This document shows, piece after piece, positions 1 to 9,602 of a stretch of DNA of 37,617 nucleotides (position 1 is its first letter; each line of letters opens with the position of its first letter). The position numbers were made by a program, and so were the translations under genes. The notes under the pieces are model-generated. The model was not told the origin of the DNA, did not search any database, and saw only the letters and a list, made by a program, of their open reading frames with translations. Source of the stretch: Geoglobus sp. (GTDB taxonomy: Archaea > Halobacteriota > Archaeoglobi > Archaeoglobales > Archaeoglobaceae). The DNA lies in the NCBI GenBank assembly GCA_015522195.1, contig WAMS01000081.1:1-37617 (forward strand), given 5' to 3'.

Positions 1-1721
1 ATTGCAAAATCTGCAGCTGTTTCCGGAAAGGACCAGAGAACAAGACTGGGTCTGAAGAAAAATACGAAGGGTATTATAAATAATCCTGCACCGATTTTCA
101 GAGACTCCCTGACAACAGAGATAAATGAAGCCTTGGAAATCGATGATGCCACTGCACAGCATATTGCAACGGGCGGTGTTATTGCTGATATAACTGCAAA
201 GTAGAGTATAAAGAGGTGACCGACAAGAGGATTGACACCGCTAACCTGTATCAGTGGTGGTGCAACTATGCTTGCCACAAGAATATAAGCAGCCACTGTT
301 GGCATACCCATCCCGAAAATGATGCAGGTTATGGCGATGAGAATAAGAAGAATAAAGAGACTTTTTCCACCGAAGGATATGATCAATGTACCGAAGGTGT
401 GGGGGAGTCCGATTATTGAGAGGGTTGTGATTATTATGCCTATGGATGCAAGTATCGGTGCCATTTCAGCCGAGGTTTCTGAACCGTATTTCAGCCCTCT
501 CCTTATCTCTTCCAAAAACGATGAAACTGGAATCTTTCTGTAAAAAAGTTTGTACGGGGTTTCAATTATCAGCAAACTTATGAGAGACACAATTGTACTC
601 ATCATGGGGTCAAATTTCCAGAATACAAGAGTATATGCAAGGACACCCAGGGGCAGTATGAACCTTGTACCTTCCAGAAAAACTCTCTTGTTGATGGATT
701 TTTTGATTTCTGTGCCCGCCATCCATTCATTTTTCCTCACGTAAAAATCCACTGAAATTGCTACTGATGTGTAAAACAGCAGGGCAGGAATTAAACTTCC
801 TATCATAACCCTTGCGTAGGTAATGCCAAGAATGTCTGCCATGACAAATGCGGCAACCCCCATTATCGGTGGCATTATCTGACCACCTGTTGAAGCCACC
901 GATTCTATTCCACCCGCCACTTCCCGAGGGATCTTCTTCTCAATCATAAGGGGAATTGTAAAAGAACCTGTTGCGGCTACGTTTCCAGCCTGTGCACCGC
1001 TGATCTGACCCATCAGCATGCTACCCACAACAGCAGTCTGGGCATATCCGGATTTCAGCTTGTGAGAGATCTCAAGGGCAATGTTCTTGATTAAATCAAA
1101 TGCTCCGAATCCTCTGAAAAACCCAGCCAGTAGCAGAAAGGAAAAAACCCATGTCGCACCTATCCTCAGCAGATTTCCGAGGGCTCCTGAAAAGGAAATT
1201 GTGTTGTAGAATATTATGTATTCCAGACTCAACCCTCCATGACGGAAGATTCCCGGCACCATGTAGCCGAAATAGGCATAAATCAGAACAGCCAATACAG
1301 CAATGGTATAAACCTTCCCGTACCGTCTCCATGATGCGTCAAGAACCAACACCATGATCAGAAATCCAACGAGCAGATCAATCAAACCGAAATCCAGATT
1401 GCTTATGTAATCGAGCCACGTGTAATAGTTTAACACAACATACATTGCCAGAATAAAACTCGCCAGAGAAAGTGATGAAAAGAGCATCACATCGGATTTT
1501 GTTCTGTCTTTTTTCTGGAACAATATCTGCATGTAGAACAGCAGGAGGGATATTCCAAGCCAGATCAGTGCATACATTTTGATGGGAATTGGTCTGAAAA
1601 GTACAAAATAGAAAAAGTAAAGCGGAAAGGTGGTTGCGATAACTTCGATGATTTTGCGATATGATGTCAGGCTGACGTATTTTCCTGAAAAATTGGAATT
1701 AAAAAATAAATTTATCTTCAT
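1..1721 (-). CDS. TRAP transporter, fused permease subunit (DctQM/TAXI-associated type), C-terminus beyond window start
   Basis: Reading frame from ATG at 1721 on the minus strand stays open to position 1 (absent from the ORF track because it runs off the edge). Multi-TM; contains GQISGAQAGNVAATGSFTIPLMI and ESVASTGGQIMPPIMGVAAFVMAD, typical of TRAP 12-TM permeases. Confidence 0.93.
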   Translation of the reverse strand, partial: MKINLFFNSNFSGKYVSLTSYRKIIEVIATTFPLYFFYFVLFRPIPIKMYALIWLGISLLLFYMQILFQKKDRTKSDVMLFSSLSLASFILAMYVVLNYYTWLDYISNLDFGLIDLLVGFLIMVLVLDASWRRYGKVYTIAVLAVLIYAYFGYMVPGIFRHGGLSLEYIIFYNTISFSGALGNLLRIGATWVFSFLLLAGFFRGFGAFDLIKNIALEISHKLKSGYAQTAVVGSMLMGQISGAQAGNVAATGSFTIPLMIEKKIPREVAGGIESVASTGGQIMPPIMGVAAFVMADILGITYARVMIGSLIPALLFYTSVAISVDFYVRKNEWMAGTEIKKSINKRVFLEGTRFILPLGVLAYTLVFWKFDPMMSTIVSLISLLIIETPYKLFYRKIPVSSFLEEIRRGLKYGSETSAEMAPILASIGIIITTLSIIGLPHTFGTLIISFGGKSLFILLILIAITCIIFGMGMPTVAAYILVASIVAPPLIQVSGVNPLVGHLFILYFAVISAITPPVAICCAVASSISKASFISVVRESLKIGAGLFIIPFVFFFRPSLVLWSFPETAADFA

Positions 1722-1736
1722 AAAAAATCTCAAATT

Positions 1737-2771
1737 TTATACTATGGATCCAATTTTCAATTCTGGTCTCCAGATTCCTTTTTCTTTGAAAAATCTCGCT
1801 GCTCCGGGATGAACTGTAATATCGGGGCTCAGCAATCTGGTCCAGAAATCAGGTTCCGTCCACGGTTTGAATGCTTTGTGATATTCAGGAAGCTTTTCTT
1901 TGTTGTCCCAAATTATATTCAGGAAGTTGTAAATTGTCTCTTCCTTAACCAGACTGTTGGAATAGATGCAGTAGGAACTTTCAAGCACGAATGTTTCACC
2001 CTCTGTTGGAAACTCTTTAACTCCACCAAAAACCTCGTTTGGTACCCATCGACCGTTAATACCTGGAGTTTTTTCAATTGCCTTTATATCCTCCTCTGTA
2101 AAGCCCACAAGTCTCAGATCAACGCTTGAAATCAGTTCTTTCTGGTAGCTTGGAATTATGCCGTTTATGTTTGCGGGTCCACCTCCGGCATCTATGATAC
2201 CTGCTCTGATATTTCCTGCAAGCTCAGAAACCTCAACATCCACCCACTCAACATTCTTTACTCCTGCAACGCTCAGAGCCTTCTGATACTCTCTTGTGAA
2301 CGTGGCAGCCAGAGGACCTGGACCTACCTTTTTACCCTCCAAATCGTGGATTGTGTATATATCACTGTCAACCGGAGCAAAAACCGCAACCCAGATCCAG
2401 TACCAGCTTGTTACCTGCATCAGCGGATACTCTGAAGGTGTTGTAAAAAATTCCTCACCCTTCATGGCATTGTAGGCAACATAGGCACTTCCCGTAGCAA
2501 GATCCAGTTCTCCTCTTCCGACCATTGCCATGCCGCTCAGAGATTTTCCAGCTTCAGGCAGAACTATCACTTCTCTGTTTTCTTCCTTGGTTATCGTTCC
2601 GATAGTACTCCCCATTGCAAAGCCAATTGATTCTGGCGGTCCTGAAATGAATTTCAGCCTAACCTGCTCTGTTTCAGTGCTTTTTTGTCCGCACCCCACT
2701 ATGGAAACTCCTGACAGTAAGGATGCCCCAACTGCAATATTTTTCAGAAACGTTCTTCTCCCAAATATCAT
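1737..2771 (-). CDS. TAXI family TRAP transporter solute-binding protein
   Basis: 344 aa; N-terminal signal RRTFLKNIAVGASLLSGVSIVGC (Tat-like plus lipobox), then TAXI-type sequence (GFAMGSTIGTI...GELDLATGSAYVAYNA...KKVGPGPLAATFTREYQ). Adjacent to the TRAP permease. Confidence 0.93.
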   Translation of the reverse strand: MIFGRRTFLKNIAVGASLLSGVSIVGCGQKSTETEQVRLKFISGPPESIGFAMGSTIGTITKEENREVIVLPEAGKSLSGMAMVGRGELDLATGSAYVAYNAMKGEEFFTTPSEYPLMQVTSWYWIWVAVFAPVDSDIYTIHDLEGKKVGPGPLAATFTREYQKALSVAGVKNVEWVDVEVSELAGNIRAGIIDAGGGPANINGIIPSYQKELISSVDLRLVGFTEEDIKAIEKTPGINGRWVPNEVFGGVKEFPTEGETFVLESSYCIYSNSLVKEETIYNFLNIIWDNKEKLPEYHKAFKPWTEPDFWTRLLSPDITVHPGAARFFKEKGIWRPELKIGSIV

Positions 2772-2790
2772 AATTTACACCTCCTTTCTA

Positions 2791-4272
2791 TCACCACACA
2801 TTCCGGAACACATCTGAGAACCTGTTACCGCCCAGTCCATATGAACTCCATTTTTCATCAACAGTTTTCCTTGTTTTCTCATCAACCTGTATGGTCGGAG
2901 GGTATCTCCTGTTGTTCCATTGATTTACTGGTGGAAAATCAGGATTCCATGGCCAGGTGGCATCTATAAGAATCTTGGATGTGAATCCTCTCCATTCAAC
3001 GGGTACAGATGGATCGAGTACCGATCCGGGTTTTTTTCTCAGCACGACCCATTCTTCAGGTTGAGATCTCCAGTGAACTGCCCAAAGTATCTCTCCGAGA
3101 TCCGTTACATTGATGTCTTCATTGGTCACAATGACCATCTTTGAGAACTGAGCATACTTGCTTGCAAGAATTGCTTCTCCAACTTCCCTTCCATGCTGGG
3201 GATAGGACTGTTCGATGGAAACTGCTATGAGTGTTGCACCTGTGGATGGATGAACGTAAACGTCCCTGATGCCGGGCATGCCAACTGTATCGAGATGATG
3301 CTTTATCATTGCAGATTTCGTCAGTGCCCAGAGTGTATGATTTTCACACGGTGGAGTGGAGAGATAGCTTCCCCTGAATATGGGATCCTCACGGTATGTG
3401 ATGCACTTTACCTTTATCACAGGTCTTAAGGCGGTCTCACCTCCATAATATCCCGTCCACTCTCCAAATGGACCTTCCGGTTTTAGATCATCAAAAGAGA
3501 CCTCTCCCTCAATCACGAGCTGGCTTGAGAGTGGTACCTTGAGATCACTTGTTTCACAGTCCACAATCTTCACAGCCTCCTGCCTCAGAGCACCTGCAAT
3601 GTCGTATTCAGACTGTCCGTATGGGAATGCCTCTGCACAGGCTGCAGAGATCAGCTCATCATGGCCTATACTGATGGCAACAGGCATCGGCTCCCCTGCT
3701 TCAATATATTTCCTCAGGTGAATCATGCCGTGATTTCTTGGGTTTATCATGATACCGAGTGTTTTTCTGTCGTGGAGCATTATCCGATACATTCCAAGGT
3801 TCATCCACCCGTTCTCAGGGTCTTTTGTGATGACCGCATGCCAGGTTCCCAGATACCTTCCTCCGTCCATGTAATGCCATTTTGGAGCCGGAATTTCCAG
3901 CAAATTGACATCATCGCCAGTCAGCTTTATTTCTTTAAATTCGGCGTCCTTCCTTGTTGTTTTTGGCTTTATCGGGTGCTTAACCCTCTCCCTGAACACA
4001 TCAATTAGTTTGCGTATACCGGTCGTCCTGGGGAGACCCATTGCAATTGACTGTGCTGTGGGTCCGGCAAAGCCATTGACAAAAAATCTCCAGTTCGGAT
4101 ATCCTCTGATGCTATTGAACAGCACCGGTGGAAGATCTGCAGGATACGTTTTGTTCAGTCTGTCGACCACACCTCCAATTTCCAGATCCCAGTTTACCTC
4201 TGCATTTACCTCAAACAGCACGCCCTCGTCTCTCAGTTTTTCAATGTACTCTCCGATGTCCTCAAATGCCAT
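2791..4272 (-). CDS. UbiD family (prenylated-FMN type) decarboxylase
   Basis: 493 aa; UbiD-like sequence (PPVLFNSIRGYPNWRFFVNGF, GMYRIMLHDRKTLGIMINPRNHGMIHLRKY, PFGEWTGYYGG, EVGEAILASKYAQFSKMVIVTNEDINVTD). Confidence 0.92.
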   Translation of the reverse strand: MAFEDIGEYIEKLRDEGVLFEVNAEVNWDLEIGGVVDRLNKTYPADLPPVLFNSIRGYPNWRFFVNGFAGPTAQSIAMGLPRTTGIRKLIDVFRERVKHPIKPKTTRKDAEFKEIKLTGDDVNLLEIPAPKWHYMDGGRYLGTWHAVITKDPENGWMNLGMYRIMLHDRKTLGIMINPRNHGMIHLRKYIEAGEPMPVAISIGHDELISAACAEAFPYGQSEYDIAGALRQEAVKIVDCETSDLKVPLSSQLVIEGEVSFDDLKPEGPFGEWTGYYGGETALRPVIKVKCITYREDPIFRGSYLSTPPCENHTLWALTKSAMIKHHLDTVGMPGIRDVYVHPSTGATLIAVSIEQSYPQHGREVGEAILASKYAQFSKMVIVTNEDINVTDLGEILWAVHWRSQPEEWVVLRKKPGSVLDPSVPVEWRGFTSKILIDATWPWNPDFPPVNQWNNRRYPPTIQVDEKTRKTVDEKWSSYGLGGNRFSDVFRNVW

Positions 4273-4327
4273 AGTTTTTAATTATTAATCTGTATAGATA
4301 TAAGACTTTTTACAGATGGCGTACGCA

Positions 4328-4528
4328 TTAAACCCTGACCATCTTTATCGGGAAATGAAAGCTTATTGCCTCTTCCAGACATTCGAGTCTGCACGCTCCA
4401 CAGTGCCAGCACTCGTCCGGATATCTGACGAAGGCTTTTCCATTATTGAGTCGAATCACATCTCCCGGGCATATCTCATAACAGTTTCCGCACCCTGTGC
4501 ACAGATCCCAGTTAATATGCGGAGGCAT
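4328..4528 (-). CDS. 4Fe-4S ferredoxin-type small protein (AprB-like)
   Basis: 66 aa; CTGCGNCYEICPGDV and CWHCGACRLECLEEAI cluster motifs. Confidence 0.88.
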   Translation of the reverse strand: MPPHINWDLCTGCGNCYEICPGDVIRLNNGKAFVRYPDECWHCGACRLECLEEAISFHFPIKMVRV

Positions 4529-4537
4529 CCTCTCACC

Positions 4538-6211
4538 TCAGTAGGTGATTTTCTCGAACTCACATCTGATGGTTTCTCCATCTTTGTAAACCACAACCTG
4601 GCCGCACCACCTTTCATTATCTGAATTCGGGAAATCAAGTCTGTAATGATACGGAATAAATCTGCTCTCCCTTCTGAAAAGAGCAGCATGGGCCATGATC
4701 ATCCCGACAGTAAGAAGATTTTTTGATTCGTAAACCCTCAGAAGCTCATGACCGTCCGATGCCATGAGTTGGTCTGCATCTTCTTTTAGAGACTCGAGTT
4801 TCCTGATACCCGCTCTGAGACCGCTTTCAGTTCTGAATGGACCAACGTGCTCTGCCATTATTTTTCTCAAGACATCCTCAAATTCAATATAGCTGATACC
4901 ATTGCTGATTGAGAGAGGTTTGAGAAACTCATCAATTGCATGCCTGATTTCTTCTTTTTTAACAGATCCACTGGATTTTGCATTCCTTGCATAATCAAGT
5001 GCATTTTTTCCCGCAGCATATCCACCGGTTACCGCCATGTGCACACACCTCATCTGGTCACTGCAATCTCCTGCTGCAAAAAGTCCGTCAATTGATGACA
5101 TGCAGTTTTCATCGATTTTTATTCCACTGCCCACAACCTCGGAAGGTCCGGCCTGCATCCCCTCAGAGACAGATATTTCAATGAACTCCTTGGAGATGTC
5201 AATTTTTTTCGATTCGAAGAAGTCTGGGAGGGTATCTTTGTCAAGAGCCAGGGTCTTAACAAGGTGTTTCAGCCTGTCTTCAGGTATCTCTGTACAGTCC
5301 AGGTATATAGGACCCCTGCCTTCCCTTATCTCGTTCAGACAGGCATATACCAGAACATTTCTCGGTGCTCTGTCACCCAGTTCATGATACCTTTCCATAA
5401 AATACTCTCTGTTTGAATTGATGAATCTTGCACCAAGTCCAACAAATGCATTCAATCCGGGTGCACTGAAACCCTTTGGAACAACGGTCATCCTGACAAA
5501 TTCCATATTGGCAAGTTTTGCCCCTGCGTTGAAAGCAAGAGCCTGCCCGTCTCCGGTGTTATATGGACACAGCCAGGTGTTGAATGGCATTCCGGTTGGG
5601 GTTTCAAAAAGTCTGTTTGTATTTCCTGTTGCAATTAAAACTGCTCTGGATTTTATGAAGTAGAACATTTCATCCCTGTAGTTGAATGCAATAATTCCAG
5701 CAACCCTGTTATGGTTTTTCAGTATTTTAACAGGAATTGTTCTGTTAAATGTTTCGCAGCCAACCTTTCTGGCATACCTCGCAAGCTTGGGTTTTAGGTT
5801 CTTTCCATTAAAGTTTATCCAGTATGGCCCCGGAGCACCATATGATTGAGTTCTGAAGAATCTTCCATCCTTTCCATAGAGTGGGTTTCCGATTTTCTCC
5901 ATTCTGGTGATGGCTTCTTTCAGTTCATCACAGAAAACCTTCCTGTGTATTTTGAGATTTACAACACCATAGGATAGCTTTTTCACATAACTGAGGAAGG
6001 ACTCCTCTGTATCCCATTCATCATTCTGATTCAGGTAGGCCATGAAGTGATCTACCCCTCCCGCAATGCAACCGCTCCTCTTAACATTCCCCTTTTCAAC
6101 TACGATTACCGAACCATCTCTTTCTCCAGCTGCAATTGCTGCATTGAGTCCTGCAAGCCCACCGCCAATAATCACAACGTCGGATTCAAGCTCCTCATAC
6201 ACCTCAATCAC
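4538..6211 (-). CDS. FAD-dependent oxidoreductase, AprA/fumarate reductase flavoprotein-like
   Basis: DVVIIGGGLAGLNAAIAAGE (Rossmann FAD motif) and GLFAAGDCSDQMRCVHMAVTGGYAAGKNA. Track ORF starts at 6304, but residues 1-31 overlap the divergent promoter/gene; likely start GTG 6211 or GTG 6202. Confidence 0.88.
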   Translation of the reverse strand: MIEVYEELESDVVIIGGGLAGLNAAIAAGERDGSVIVVEKGNVKRSGCIAGGVDHFMAYLNQNDEWDTEESFLSYVKKLSYGVVNLKIHRKVFCDELKEAITRMEKIGNPLYGKDGRFFRTQSYGAPGPYWINFNGKNLKPKLARYARKVGCETFNRTIPVKILKNHNRVAGIIAFNYRDEMFYFIKSRAVLIATGNTNRLFETPTGMPFNTWLCPYNTGDGQALAFNAGAKLANMEFVRMTVVPKGFSAPGLNAFVGLGARFINSNREYFMERYHELGDRAPRNVLVYACLNEIREGRGPIYLDCTEIPEDRLKHLVKTLALDKDTLPDFFESKKIDISKEFIEISVSEGMQAGPSEVVGSGIKIDENCMSSIDGLFAAGDCSDQMRCVHMAVTGGYAAGKNALDYARNAKSSGSVKKEEIRHAIDEFLKPLSISNGISYIEFEDVLRKIMAEHVGPFRTESGLRAGIRKLESLKEDADQLMASDGHELLRVYESKNLLTVGMIMAHAALFRRESRFIPYHYRLDFPNSDNERWCGQVVVYKDGETIRCEFEKITY

Positions 6212-6242
6212 CCAGATTATCCATCTCAATACGTAATGATAA

Positions 6243-6270
6243 AAAATTTTATATGCGTGACATACGTATG
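6243..6270. promoter_or_regulatory. Shared divergent promoter region with perfect palindrome CATACGTATG
   Basis: AT-rich TATA-like segment aaaattttatatg (6243-6254) followed by the perfect 10-bp palindrome CATACGTATG (6261-6270), 8 bp before the ATG at 6279. Confidence 0.5.
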
Positions 6271-6278
6271 CCAGATGG

Positions 6279-6827
6279 ATGAATGATATAAGGAGACTCA
6301 ACACAACCCTCTCTCTCGAAGCCTATAGAATACTCGAAAAATACAGAGAGGAATATGGTTCTCAGAAAAAAACGATTGAGGCTGCACTTCATCTTCTCGA
6401 TAAGGACAGATGCAGATTGAAATCGGATCATGATCGAATATGGTTTGCAATAAGGGAGGAGCTGAATGGTGTTGCAATTGGAAAACAGCTGCTGAGGTAT
6501 CTGATAGAAAATAAAAAAGAGGAAGCTCTTAAGAGCAGATCTGTCGATAGGATAGTTGAGTGGATGATCAAAAAACCAATAGAGGCTGAAAGCAGGGACA
6601 ACATCATCTCTGCACTGAAACTGATCTATGAGGCCACCAACCTTTTTGAACACATAGATGTTGTTCAGGAGCCTGACGGGACATACAGTCTTACATTTTA
6701 CCATTCACTTGGGATGGATGTGAGCAGGTTTTATTCAGAATATTTCAGGTATTTCTTTTCTGAGAGAGTTAAGGCAGATGTTAAAACTTTCGTGAGAGAC
6801 AGTCATTTTATTCTTTTTGTAAGGTAA
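6279..6827 (+). CDS. Ribbon-helix-helix-like putative transcriptional regulator, divergent from the flavoprotein operon
   Basis: 182 aa; N-terminus IRRLNTTLSLEAYRILEKYREEYGSQKKTIEAALHLL resembles a CopG/Arc-type RHH. Confidence 0.6.
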   Translation: MNDIRRLNTTLSLEAYRILEKYREEYGSQKKTIEAALHLLDKDRCRLKSDHDRIWFAIREELNGVAIGKQLLRYLIENKKEEALKSRSVDRIVEWMIKKPIEAESRDNIISALKLIYEATNLFEHIDVVQEPDGTYSLTFYHSLGMDVSRFYSEYFRYFFSERVKADVKTFVRDSHFILFVR

Positions 6828-6879
6828 GAGGATACGTGCCACCAACAGGTGGTTTACACAGCAACGGAAAAATCCGAGT

Positions 6880-7524
6880 TCACTTCAAAACCTTTCCGGT
6901 TCTCATATACCATAAATAAAAGTCGAGAATACCGGGCTTTAATGAAACTGTATCAGAGAGTTCAAGGAATTTACTCTCTATATCCAAGTACTTTCTTCTG
7001 GAAAGCGATCCTGGAATTTCATCAAGAATACCGTAATCATGCATGACTGCAAGTATGTGTCTGTCAAGAATGGCAAGATCGAAAAAACCAACGTTTCTCA
7101 GAAAGTGACTCGCCTCCTTGTATCCAATGCCCTTCACATTCCCTGCAATCCAGTCTCTTGCAGCATGCTGTCCCCTTTTTCTGATTACAGGTTCAATTAT
7201 GTCCTTTATATTGGAGAATCTTCTTGCCCAAACAATGTACTCTGCTCTCTTCCTCCAGAATCTGTGTCCCAGCTTTTTCAACCTCTCTTCAAGCTCTTTT
7301 TTATCCATTTTAGCAAAACCATCTCCAATTTCCTTCTGAATTTTTATTCCAAGTTCTGCGGTGCTGTTTGCTGTGAGGATGCAGAAGCACAGCTCTGAAA
7401 ACCACCTGTCATTCCCCATTCTGCGGACAGTCTGAAATTCAGAAACTCTCTCAGCAACAAGATGACCTATCTCTTTTTCAAGCTTCCTGATGGTATGGAT
7501 GAGTGAGGGGATTGTTTTATTCAA
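6880..7524 (-). CDS. ogg2: N-glycosylase/DNA lyase (Ogg2 family 8-oxoguanine glycosylase)
   Basis: 214 aa; [48 protein letters not shown] (HhH-GPD with catalytic Lys/Asp). Confidence 0.9.
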   Translation of the reverse strand: MNKTIPSLIHTIRKLEKEIGHLVAERVSEFQTVRRMGNDRWFSELCFCILTANSTAELGIKIQKEIGDGFAKMDKKELEERLKKLGHRFWRKRAEYIVWARRFSNIKDIIEPVIRKRGQHAARDWIAGNVKGIGYKEASHFLRNVGFFDLAILDRHILAVMHDYGILDEIPGSLSRRKYLDIESKFLELSDTVSLKPGILDFYLWYMRTGKVLK

Positions 7525-7681
7525 GAGCCTTCAGCACCTCGGCTCTCAGTCTACCTTTGCCGCCAGTGGGCTCATTAAGCGTTCTTCCGCAAACCAAGCA
7601 CTTCACGATCACAGCAGGGTGATCAAATACAATCTGCTCGTTTTCGCAATCGGGACATTTTACCCTCAGAAACATGCTCAT
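7517..7681 (-). CDS. rps27e: 30S ribosomal protein S27e
   Basis: [51 protein letters not shown]; zinc-ribbon CPDC/CLVC. Start likely the internal ATG at 7681 rather than 7702. Confidence 0.95.
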   Translation of the reverse strand: MSMFLRVKCPDCENEQIVFDHPAVIVKCLVCGRTLNEPTGGKGRLRAEVLKALE

Positions 7682-7685
7682 GGTA

Positions 7686-7964
7686 TCACCCCACAAGCTC
7701 AAATCTCTTTGCTCTCCAGGTGGGGCGGTGCTCAGCCTTGCCGCATTCGGTGCATCTCCACCTTATGTTGACTCTCTTTGTCGGTTTATCTCCTCCGGGA
7801 ACCTTGCTGAATTTGCCAAGATTGCCAACCCTGCCCCTCCTCTTCTTCTGCCTGTTTATCCACCTGAGAGAGCTTTGACTGCCCTTGCTTACCTTTTCAA
7901 CTTCATGAACCGTATGTCTGTTACAGTATTTGCAGTATGTTCTGACCTTTTTGGGGTACTTCAT
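7686..7964 (-). CDS. rpl44e: 50S ribosomal protein L44e
   Basis: [28 protein letters not shown]...[21 protein letters not shown]. Confidence 0.95.
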   Translation of the reverse strand: MKYPKKVRTYCKYCNRHTVHEVEKVSKGSQSSLRWINRQKKRRGRVGNLGKFSKVPGGDKPTKRVNIRWRCTECGKAEHRPTWRAKRFELVG

Positions 7965-8521
7965 CTTTTCACCTCTATTTTTTCAGCAATTCCACTCTTT
8001 ATCAGGGCGTTAGCGTTAAGAGATGGGATCAATACCACATCCTCCTTTCTCAATTTATATGTTTTTCCATCAACACCCTCAAATTCAGGTATATCCTGCT
8101 TTATCCTGACAAGAATTCTATCTGGCTCCCTCTCGACCTTGACATTTTCCACCGGCCTGAATGATACAACCCTGTTTTTATAATCTTTCAGAAGGGACAG
8201 AAGTGAGCTGTAAAATTCTCTTTCAACAGAGATCATGTTCTCACTTCCTTCAATTCCGCTTTCAGTCCCGCATACCTCAGCCCATGCCATGTTTATTATT
8301 TTGATGGTTCTGAGCTCGAAAATTCGTTTCTGAATTCTCTTCAGAGTTCTCAGCTCCTCATCAATTTTATCAAATTCGTTTTCCCCAGCGTCTTTTTTTC
8401 TGTCATTAAGCTCCTCTATCCTTGAATTTATACGGAAAAACAGATCTTCATCTATCTTCTGTATTCCCTCCCTGCTTTTTTCAAGGAGTATCAGGAGCTC
8501 GTCAATATTCAACCCTACCAC
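7961..8521 (-). CDS. GINS complex subunit (Gins51-like)
   Basis: 186 aa; helical N-domain plus C-terminal B-domain [40 protein letters not shown]; overlaps the PriS gene. Confidence 0.85.
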   Translation of the reverse strand: MVGLNIDELLILLEKSREGIQKIDEDLFFRINSRIEELNDRKKDAGENEFDKIDEELRTLKRIQKRIFELRTIKIINMAWAEVCGTESGIEGSENMISVEREFYSSLLSLLKDYKNRVVSFRPVENVKVEREPDRILVRIKQDIPEFEGVDGKTYKLRKEDVVLIPSLNANALIKSGIAEKIEVKR

Positions 8522-9579
8522 CCGTAAAGAGCAACATTTCTGCAGATCAGAAATACTGCCGCATATTCGGGAAGCTCATGTCTCCCCGGTTTCAGCCTGA
8601 ATTCTGTTTCATTGAGATTGAATCTGACCCTATTTTTAACCCTTACTCTGACACTCTCATCTCCGAAGACTATGGAATCTCTGAGGGGTTTAAAGCTCTT
8701 AATGGAATCTCTTGTCAGAGGAACAGCTTTTAAGGAGGTTTTTCCATGCAGCGAGCCGGGAAGCCTTATCAGTCTTTTCACATCTGCAGTGACAGGCGGA
8801 TCTATGTGAATCATCAATTTTTCTCTGCACTGATCAAAAATAACGGGAAGCTTTTTTATGAGGGATCTGGGCAGTTTTCTGAAATCACCACTCATCATTC
8901 TTTCTCTGTTTCCCGAAATAATCTTTTCGGCTTTTTCAGCTGTTTTCTTTCTTAAACCCAGTACTTCATGTGCTTTTCCTTCTTTGAAGATTTTTTCAAG
9001 GACAACTGTCATGCATTCCGATATCCTCAGTTTCTGGGATCCAGAGTTCATAACCTCCTGAAAGCTCAGCCCATTGATCATCAGATAGTCGACGATCTCT
9101 CTCCGTTCAGCAGGACCCAGCTCTGAAAATTCCCTGTCGCATACATGAATGTGGTATCCCCTGCTTCCGGAAAACACTATCTTCATCTTCCTTGCACCAA
9201 AATCAGTTTCAAGGATGTCGTGCAGCCTGATTATCTGTCTTTTAGCCTCACTCAGCCCACCTCTTGGCAGGTGATCAGCGTCAATATCAAATATCAGATC
9301 AGCTCCAAGCCACTCTTTTTTATCCATAGTCGGCGCATCCGGGTGCATGTAATATGCTGAAGAATGATATGCATGAAGTGGAGGACTCTTTACCATGTAC
9401 CCTTTCAGTTCTTCTTCACTCTCAAATGAGATGTGCCGCTTCATCAGGAATTCAGGAGCTGATTCGATGCCGACAAATGCCCATTCTCTTGATCTCATGT
9501 TTTCAGGAAGTGAGAGTTCTGACCTTGCGTAGTATTCTGAGAACTTCTGAGAGAGGTATGATCTTGTTATGGTGTCCAC
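8515..9579 (-). CDS. priS: DNA primase small subunit PriS
   Basis: 354 aa; REWAFVGIES, DLIFDIDADHL, VFSGSRGYHIHV, RLPGSLHGKTSLKAVPL. Confidence 0.95.
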   Translation of the reverse strand: MDTITRSYLSQKFSEYYARSELSLPENMRSREWAFVGIESAPEFLMKRHISFESEEELKGYMVKSPPLHAYHSSAYYMHPDAPTMDKKEWLGADLIFDIDADHLPRGGLSEAKRQIIRLHDILETDFGARKMKIVFSGSRGYHIHVCDREFSELGPAERREIVDYLMINGLSFQEVMNSGSQKLRISECMTVVLEKIFKEGKAHEVLGLRKKTAEKAEKIISGNRERMMSGDFRKLPRSLIKKLPVIFDQCREKLMIHIDPPVTADVKRLIRLPGSLHGKTSLKAVPLTRDSIKSFKPLRDSIVFGDESVRVRVKNRVRFNLNETEFRLKPGRHELPEYAAVFLICRNVALYGW

Positions 9580-9602
9580 AAAAACTGATCTCCTGAAAAA
9601 AT

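Noticed and set aside
3905-4288. 127-aa plus-strand ORF
   Set aside because: Antisense to the UbiD gene, with low-complexity Ser/Leu composition typical of shadow ORFs.
6249-6704. 151-aa minus-strand ORF
   Set aside because: Antisense to the RHH-like gene and overlaps the promoter; no recognisable motif.
7674-8183. 169-aa plus-strand ORF
   Set aside because: Antisense to rpl44e and the GINS gene, which are strongly supported.
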